In this document: positions 57,379 to 64,000 of the stretch, one piece after another
Layout of the letters: each line of letters begins with the position of its first letter
How positions within the stretch are numbered: the stretch's first letter is position 1
NCBI RefSeq assembly: GCF_003073045.1
Contig: NC_037593.1
Coordinates: forward strand, 6,253,525-6,317,524
Source of the DNA: Pomacea canaliculata
Taxonomy: Eukaryota; Mollusca; Gastropoda; Architaenioglossa; Ampullariidae
Direction of reading: 5' to 3'
Length of the DNA stretch: 64,000 nucleotides
The notes under the pieces: model-generated
Databases searched by the model: none
What the model saw: the letters and a program-made list of their open reading frames with translations, nothing else
What the model was told of the DNA's origin: nothing
Made by a program: the position numbers and the translations under genes

Positions 57379-60120
57379 CTGTGTGTAGATGTCAGAAGCT
57401 GTTATAGTCTGAGTTTTAGACCAAACAGCAAAATACGACTATAGAAAGGTGCTGCAGATTTCTTGTCTACATCAGTGTGCAATCGACGTGACGAAGAGCA
57501 AATTCTCTAAAAAGGTTTAAGTTCTATGCCATCATGAAAGTTTGTAAAGATAAGTTTGCATGGTTGGTATACACTGTCATATAGCTGTATATATTTTATT
57601 AACACGATTTGTCTCTTTACGTTAATTATATTTCCTAATTTCTTATTTTACCTTTCTTGCTTGTGTGGATGTAAGTGGTTGAGTTAGAGGTGTTGCACGA
57701 ACGGATCCATTATAGTTCTATTTCCAGCCATTATAATGTCACGGTCACCGTGGTCTGTAGGCGGGAAGACAACGGAAAAAAGACATGAGTCGAGAAGCTT
57801 GCCTCTGCTATTGTGTGGAAGGAAAGAATGTTACACGTGATGCACATTCAGCTAGGTTATACAATGTTCATTCGTCGCCATAAAGCGTTCTTTACGAATC
57901 GATTGGCATTGTCTCTGGTCGTCGAATGACTGCTCGCGAATGCAAATCTGCTTAGTCCTGAGACATGTCACGACAATCAAGAATAGTAACATGTAAGCCT
58001 ACATTTATTGTTTCAGAAAATGGAGTTAAACCTAATTATTCAAATATTTTTGTTGATAGAAGGTCGCTGGCCGGGTGCCAACCCAGAAAAACAATGGACG
58101 GGCGGCGTGGGAGCAAGTTGAAACAACAGGTGGGTGACGAGTGATCGCCGATCGGGGGGGGGGGGGGACGGACGACAGGCAGCCTTGATTGATGGACAAG
58201 GTCACGACCCAGAGTCGTGGGCGAAGTTTCAACGGGACACCGGTGCTGAATGGTCGCGGCAGTCAGAGGTTGATGTGGACGACCGTGGGAAAGAGGAACA
58301 GTAGATGTCATAGGTACCCGAGTATAGCGCGGTAGTCACTTTAGTTAAAGATCGATAGCGTAAGGACAAGTTCATTGTAGTCAGAGGGACCACGTGCTCT
58401 AGTGGCATATAGGCTAGGACAGAGCGGGAGTCGGGACCTTTTCCCAGACACACCAGCAGGGACTACCGTCTTTGAGCGTCGGAGAGAGTGAGTGTGTGGT
58501 GTGGAGTTTCGCCATTACCAGAACCATCGACTGGCGCTGGAGTAAATGATCCAGAACCCAAGAAAGTGTTGTGTTTTGTTGTTGAGGAAGGATTGGGGAA
58601 GAGAACCGCATCTAACCCTGTTACACCTGTATAGGTGGATTGCTGGCTGTCTGCCGAGACCAACGCTTAGCCTCTTGCAAAGTTTTCCGTTGTTAGTCTC
58701 GGCGAGCCTTAATGAATGTGACTAAACCGGAAGCTTTGTACACACCTGCCTCGTCTTAGTAGTTAACTGGGGGTGGGGGAAATCGTCTGCCAGCAGTCCA
58801 GTAATACAAGTTCGTGGTATGATGCTCCTGGAGTCGGAAAAATCCGCTGGGGAAAAAGTCGAGGCTCACAGTCCGACAATTACAATAATAATGAACAGAT
58901 ACTAAAAGTACAAAAACTACACCCTGCTATATCAATAAGCACGTATAAAACAAACCTGACAAGTTCACGGCCCAGATCAGTCCCTGATTCTCCCTTTCTG
59001 CCCACTGATTAATCACGGAGACAAGTTTGTGGATTAATCTTCCTACAACTTTCTTTTCCGGTTGTCTTATATTGGACGCATTTATCATCACTCAAGGTTT
59101 ATGTCATAATTAAAATTACATCTGAGCATTCACAAGTGAAGCCGTTGAACGGCTTAATTGTAATCATAACAAAATACTTTATTATTGTTTTCGTACCAAC
59201 AGCTACGTTTGTTTGGCAAATGACACTAATTCAAACATTTGGGCACTGCCTCCTTTCACATAAGCATTAGTTTCTCGTAAATTAGCCCGTGGTATAGTCA
59301 TGTAGCTGCACTGTTATTCACTCTTGATTCCATTGTTAAAATTCGTGACACAAAAATAGTTACTAGCTTAGGGATGCCTTATTTATTAAAGATTGCCTTG
59401 TTTGTTTTGTTGTTGTTTTTTTGTCCCTGAGGCCAGACAAAGGGAAGGCTATAGTTTTCCAGATTTGTGGAATGTACGTACCTCGATGAAAAGGCATTTT
59501 CCTAAACCCTATTTCATTCGTTACTGTAGCGCCAACTACGCAGTGCCCCTGCTATTGCGCAGGTGGCTTGAATATAGTGTGGAATTTCTTCGCTATGCTC
59601 CAGACCCCACTTCCTATAATGAAGTTGAATCATGACAGGAAATTTCACTAAATATATAAATAATAGAATGCATCGAAGATTCACACAGAGATGTTGTGAC
59701 ATAGAGATGGCCTTTTTCAGCTTTCTCGACATGACACAAATATCTCGTTTATAAATGAATGCTTACCTTAATTTTTTGGTGTACGATGCTGTAAAAGCTG
59801 TATTAAAATCAGATGTTATAGCCTATGTCGTTCTTTTCTCAGCATATTTTGCCATCACTGTCGGTAGTTACAATTCACACTGAGCAAAAGTGTACCTCAG
59901 TGCTGAGTGTCAGCATCCATGGCGATGGCATACTAACACTTTTGTTTCTACTTTCGGTTTTTTCCCCACGAAAGATTTCCGTGAAATAAACGCTGTAATC
60001 TGACTTTCATTTTCTCTTTGAAATCGTAAATATTCTCAACAAAAAGACAACTGCACGTTTTGTGGAATCTTTAGCAAATGTAGGAGACAAATGCCTCATG
60101 CGGAATTGTGCCAGCAAGAG
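57379..60120. other. Spacer with no recognised gene
   Basis: A 14-15-base G run near 58157 lies in a GC-rich segment (58050-58750) that could be an unclassified repeat. An imperfect stem-loop lies around 58653-58706. The remainder is AT-rich. No coding match is seen on either strand. Confidence 0.3.
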
Positions 60121-60125
60121 TGATT

Positions 60126-60259
60126 GCTGTGTGGAACTATTTTTCCTTGTGACGTCACGCTTCTATGCGCGGTTCGGGTGTCGTAGGTCAGAGGGAAACG
60201 CTGTGTGGAACTACTTTTTCTTGTGACGTCACGCTTCTATGCGTAGGTCAGAGGGAAAC
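60126..60259. repeat. Imperfect tandem repeat with CRE palindromes
   Basis: Units 60126-60199 (74 bp) and 60200-60259 (60 bp) both run from GCTGTGTGGAACTA to GTAGGTCAGAGGGAAAC; the first has 14 extra bases. Each contains the cAMP-response-element palindrome TGACGTCA (60150-60157 and 60224-60231). They adjoin the truncated end of the hAT transposase. Confidence 0.85.
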
Positions 60260-62207
60260 GAACGCGATACGCGCCTTCCATCGTATCGGCCAAATTTACG
60301 AAGCGCGAGAAGTATCTCATTTTTTCCGAATTTTGAAAAGCCTTCAGGTTTTCTTTTGCTTCCAAGATGTTGACTCCACCACCCTGCATCTGCTGATTGA
60401 GATGATTTAGAGCTGCGAATATATCAGCCATGTACGCTAAAATGAGAATGAACTCAGGATTTTTGAAGCAATCTGCATGACAATGTTGGTGCTCTTGCAA
60501 AAACAGGGCCAATTCCACACGCATGGCAAAAACACGATTCAGCACCTGTCCCCAGGATAACCACCGAACATTAGAGTGGTACAGGACTAGCTCGAATTCA
60601 GAGCCCATTTCTTTACACAGCTGACTGAAGATACGGTGCCTCAGAACACTATTTCGCTCATAGTTCACACATTCCACTACAGTTTTTAAAACTTCTGCCA
60701 TTTTTGGAGGCAAGGTTTTTGTTGCCAACACATGCCTATGCAGAATACAATACGTAACAATGATGTGTGGTGCATCGGCTCTTACTAGCCATCAAAACCA
60801 GACTTTCTTCCCAGCATGACTGGAGCTCCGTCCGTACAAACTGCAGAAACCATCCCATGAAAGATTGTTGTATCTGAGGAAGTCATCCACAAGCTTCTTC
60901 ACTTCGGCTGCCTTAGCAGTTGTTGTAAGAGGCTTACAAAATAAAAACTCTTCTTTTATCATGTTGTCTTTCACATAGCGCACGAAAACAGCAAGCTGGC
61001 TTAGGTTAGAAACGTCTGTGGTCTCGTCCAGTTGAAGGCTGAATTTTGCCGGACTTGAAATGAGATCTGCAACTACTTGAGCCAAGATGTCTTTACTCAT
61101 GCACTCTATCCTGTCACTGATGGTGTCATTTGAAAGAGGAATTTGGGATAATTTACCTTCGGCCGCTGTTCCAAGTATCAGATTCGCCATCTTTAACGCT
61201 GCTGGTCTTATGAGAGTTTCACCGATGGTGTGCGGCTTGCCCTGCTTTGCGATCAGGTAAGCAACTTCGTACGATGCGGCGAGCAGGGCCGTGCTTAGGG
61301 GCAGGCGGACGAGGCATCTGCCTAGGGCCCCGCGCTTTTAAATTAATCGTAGGCTTATGTTGTAATGTGTATGCAGCGTGCTGTCAATGATAAAAGACGA
61401 GATATCCCTGAGGAAAAAAGTGACTTTAGATCCCAACCAAAACCGTGTGATCGTGGCGTGAGGGCCCCGCACATGCCCTTTGCCTCGGGCCCCGCGGGGG
61501 CTAAGAACGGGCCTGGCGGCGAGGATCGGTTTGTTCACGGGTACAAATCCAAGAGCAGGCAGAGTGGCCCTTTCATCGAATCTTGCTCTTTTCACCTGGA
61601 ATTCAGCAAGCGTTGTGTTCTTGTATTCCTCATCTCCATGCAGCTTATTAAAGTGTTCCTTCAGTTTTGCCGGTGCGAGACTAGAGTTGCTCAACCTGGC
61701 ATTGCAAATCATGCAGATAGGACGCTGACTCCCATCACGCTCCGTAATACATGTGAATCCATATTGTACATATTCGTCCGACCACTTTCTTATTTTTTTT
61801 TTTTTTTTGCAACACATAGTATGGATTAAAATACTAAGAAAGAAATCACACAACATACGACTACGACAGTCACAAGTGGTGACCACTGAGCACACTAAAT
61901 TCCCCGCAGCACTGTGTCACAAACCTGCTGCGCTATATTTTTTTTATGTTTTTTTTAAAGTTAGGAAGGGGATAGGGAAAAGTAATTGAGGTTGAAAGAG
62001 GCCAATTACTGCGGCTGTCAGTGTCATACAGGGATGGCCGGCCGGTCTTTGTTTTAATCAAGTGGTGTTTATAGGTTGTTTTGTTCGAACAAAGGAAAGA
62101 GTGTGATAGTGTTTTGGATGTTTGTGGTGTGACTGGGTTTTTCCTTGATGGGAGCTCCTCCGAACCCCCGAGACCGACTCACGTCGAACCCCGGTTAAGA
62201 ACTACTG
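60237..62207 (-). mobile_element. Broken ZBED/SCAND3-type hAT transposon
   Basis: The right terminus, read on the minus strand, is CAGTAGTTCTTAACCGGGGT, a hAT (Charlie-like) end. Coding parts in order: a BED zinc finger (CMICNARLSNSSLAPAKLKE followed by H...H, about 61660-61740); SYEVAYLIAKQGKPHTIGET (about 61200-61280); FSLQLDETTDVSNLSQLAVF with the catalytic-type DETTDVS (about 61000-61050); then VRWLSWGQVLNRVF (about 60560). It lacks the hATC C terminus and a left inverted repeat. The frame is broken at least once near 60760, and a MITE interrupts it at 61284-61515. Confidence 0.85.
61284..61515. mobile_element. hAT MITE with perfect 8-bp target duplication
   Basis: A 232-bp element with ends CAGGGCCGTGCTTAGG and CTAAGAACGGGCCTG, flanked on both sides by GCGGCGAG (61276-61283 and 61516-61523). 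The interior has GGGCCCCGCG motifs in both orientations. It sits inside the hAT transposase frame, whose reading resumes on either side. Confidence 0.92.
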
Positions 62208-63100
62208 CTTTAAAGGAATAATCAAGGTTTGCAATAAGGCTGTGGCGACGGTCAAACGTTTCAAAAATATATTTAATTACAATTACAGAGCATGCGAGCA
62301 ATACAGGAGAAATAAATGATTCGTTTCTCACTTAATTACCACTTATTAGCACTTTTTCGGCAGCCGACGTTTATACAAATTGAAAAAATCCAATGAAATC
62401 GACACTTGTGTCTTTCCGCAGAGGAACTTGTATAGCGTCTCGAGATGGTCAAGCAGACGAGTCTGCTTGTGACGTCAGTCAAAGACGGACAGGAAGTGTG
62501 TGAGGTCATTGCGAAGATTTGACTTCGTCATTGGTGGTGTCTCGTGAGTTTATTTTGGTTTTTACGCGAACTTTTCAAAGCACAGTTTTAAAAATTATAG
62601 AAAACAGTCTGTTTCACTTCATAAGTCTTGGTTATATGTCATAGATCTGATGGTACATAAATGTCAATGTGGCAGCAGTGGCAGAGCAGACTGACAACCA
62701 CAGCAGATAGGTGGTTGCAGGCAGCAGCAGAACTGGTAGACGTATACAAGTGTGTGCCGAGCACACTTTGAGAGCGTCGTCATTCTACTTGGAGTGCTCT
62801 GCCCAAACATACTCAGACAACTCCCCCTTGACGCCTACAGGAAGTGACCTGCAATGACCTCACGACTGTATTTTCAATATGCTTGCGCCCCACTGACACG
62901 AATTCTCACAGTGACCTTGTCTCTTATCTAGCCCATCGTCTGGACATTATTTTCACGCTCACGCGGATGAATGCTTATTAAAAAGAATATTTATTGAAGT
63001 CCGCATATACAGATTAAAGAAAACTATTCTGGATCACTGACAGATGGGGTATTCGTTTGTTTGTTCTTTATTACGTTTGTAAAACATTTTCTTCGCTGTA
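62208..63100. other. Spacer upstream of candidate promoter
   Basis: It contains a third CRE palindrome TGACGTCA at 62470-62477 beside the palindrome AAGCAGACGAGTCTGCTT. No gene is recognised. Confidence 0.35.
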
Positions 63101-63119
63101 TTCGTCTGTTAACTTGCAC

Positions 63120-63324
63120 GTAGCCCACTATGACCTTGATTCCAACCAATCGCAGCTCGTCTGACTGGTATGCAAATGAGGGCTCTGTGAGTCGCACATG
63201 CCGCTGTCGACTCAGCTTGAGTTGACGTTGTCTACAAATTCCTTGTGTACTGAACTTTCTCGAACAGTGTGCATAGGCTAGGCAACACATAACTCCAAAC
63301 TCAGAGACTCTGTATATCACTGAA
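63120..63324 (+). promoter_or_regulatory. Candidate promoter with CCAAT box and octamer
   Basis: An ACCAAT box (CCAAT at 63146-63150) is followed 19 bp on by a perfect octamer ATGCAAAT (63170-63177), upstream of a plausible first exon. This pairing is found in POU/Oct-dependent promoters such as some histone and snRNA genes, but no snRNA or histone gene follows. Motif-based and uncertain. Confidence 0.4.
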
Positions 63325-63367
63325 ATGAATAAAGCAAGTTTTCAGTTTGTACATCCCGAGGAACTTC
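63325..63367 (+). CDS. Candidate first coding exon of an unidentified gene
   Basis: ATG at 63325 opens 14 codons (MNKASFQFVHPEEL plus one base) ending at a strong donor gtaagtatt. The rest of the gene would lie to the right; I find no second exon before 64000. I do not recognise the protein. The start is supported only by the donor and the promoter-like sequence upstream. Confidence 0.35.
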
Positions 63368-64000
63368 GTAAGTATTTCCGAAGTGGCAACTGTTGACTGT
63401 TTTTAATTAAAATGTCCATTAACTGGGTCATGGGCATACTAATGGTGATTAGCTCGTAATTGTAATAGTGAACTTAGTTATTTTGTAAAAATAAAACCTG
63501 CGGTTTGAATAGTTATATTCACGGCAACGTCAGCTTTGCTAGTTTAACTCTTTCAAGTGAGGCGCCTTGCAGAGGTTATATACGCCTTATAATTTGTTTT
63601 TGCGTTTTAAATTTTTTTTCCTGTACACTTTCGTTTGTTCTCCTAACCCCTTGAGCAAGTTAAGGAGTTTATCTTTTGATTTTTGGAAATGGTTTAATAG
63701 TGAGAAAAAGCAAAGTGCATTGTATACTCTAAATTTTACAAGTAATGCTGCGCAGAGAAAAAACCCCAAAACATTCACACTCTAAATCACCATCGTTATA
63801 GCATAACTTTCAAGATTAACAGATACCACTACGCTTTACAAGCTTCATTTTTTTTTCTCTTGCATTTTAGTTTCTCTGTCCATTATGCTGTTATATATGG
63901 TATATAGCTTTATAGCAAAAAATGATTTGTCATTATACATATCTGGGTCCTGCTATGTTTGACTGCCTCTAAAGTTAATTTAAAATTGCCGATTTTATTG
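63368..64000. other. Likely intron, nothing recognised
   Basis: AT-rich DNA with several T-runs. It fits a first intron of the candidate gene. No other feature is seen. Confidence 0.3.

Noticed and set aside
58150-58172. G-run as a possible G-quadruplex regulator
   Set aside because: It is a single long homopolymer in an unannotated segment and could be an assembly slip; nothing nearby gives it a role.
61365-61829. 154-codon plus-strand frame
   Set aside because: It is antisense to the hAT transposase and runs through the inserted MITE; a shadow frame.
63120-63324. snRNA or histone gene promoter
   Set aside because: Octamer and CCAAT motifs are present, but no snRNA-like sequence, histone frame or histone 3' stem-loop follows.

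Overview
The window is eukaryotic nuclear DNA from an invertebrate animal. The genes have many introns, the DNA is AT-rich, and introns and flanks carry SINEs, LINE tails, Tigger/pogo and hAT DNA transposons and a solo LTR. I infer a lophotrochozoan, most likely a gastropod mollusc, from the protein divergence and the types of repeat; this is not proven from the sequence.

Left third (1-23.3 kb): a compact block of housekeeping genes arranged head-to-head and tail-to-tail. In order these are an LRWD1/ORCA-like WD-repeat gene (-, 3' end cut off), MRPL50 (+), BCAS2/SPF27 (-), YDJC carbohydrate deacetylase (+) and GLE1 (-). LRWD1-MRPL50 and BCAS2-YDJC each share a short divergent promoter interval (about 0.41 and 0.29 kb between start codons). 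MRPL50/BCAS2 and YDJC/GLE1 converge. The exon chains of LRWD1, MRPL50, BCAS2 and YDJC keep phase throughout. GLE1 has one apparent single-base frameshift and one unresolved gap.

Middle (23.3-49.8 kb): a repeat-rich spacer, then a piwi-like 1 gene (-) of 18 coding exons (27.4-49.8 kb). I could place every exon, with consistent phase and an 880-aa product. It has an RG-rich N terminus, a PAZ region and a complete DEDH slicer tetrad. Its introns hold a SINE with a perfect 13-bp target duplication, three Tigger-type elements (one split by a solo LTR with a perfect 5-bp duplication), a 4.3-kb hAT-like transposon, a LINE fragment and a hAT-type MITE.

Right part (49.8-64 kb): mostly repeats. These include an unclassified repeat in direct and inverted copies, a Tigger MITE, a GC-rich hAT-like element, and a broken ZBED-type hAT transposase split by a small MITE with a perfect 8-bp duplication. 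A probable promoter and first exon of an unidentified plus-strand gene lie at about 63.1-63.4 kb.

The most striking observation is in YDJC: two adjacent homologous copies of exon 2, each 140 bp, with the same phases and about 51% identical in protein. Including both would break the frame, so they look like mutually exclusive alternative exons that swap a 47-residue segment near the active site.
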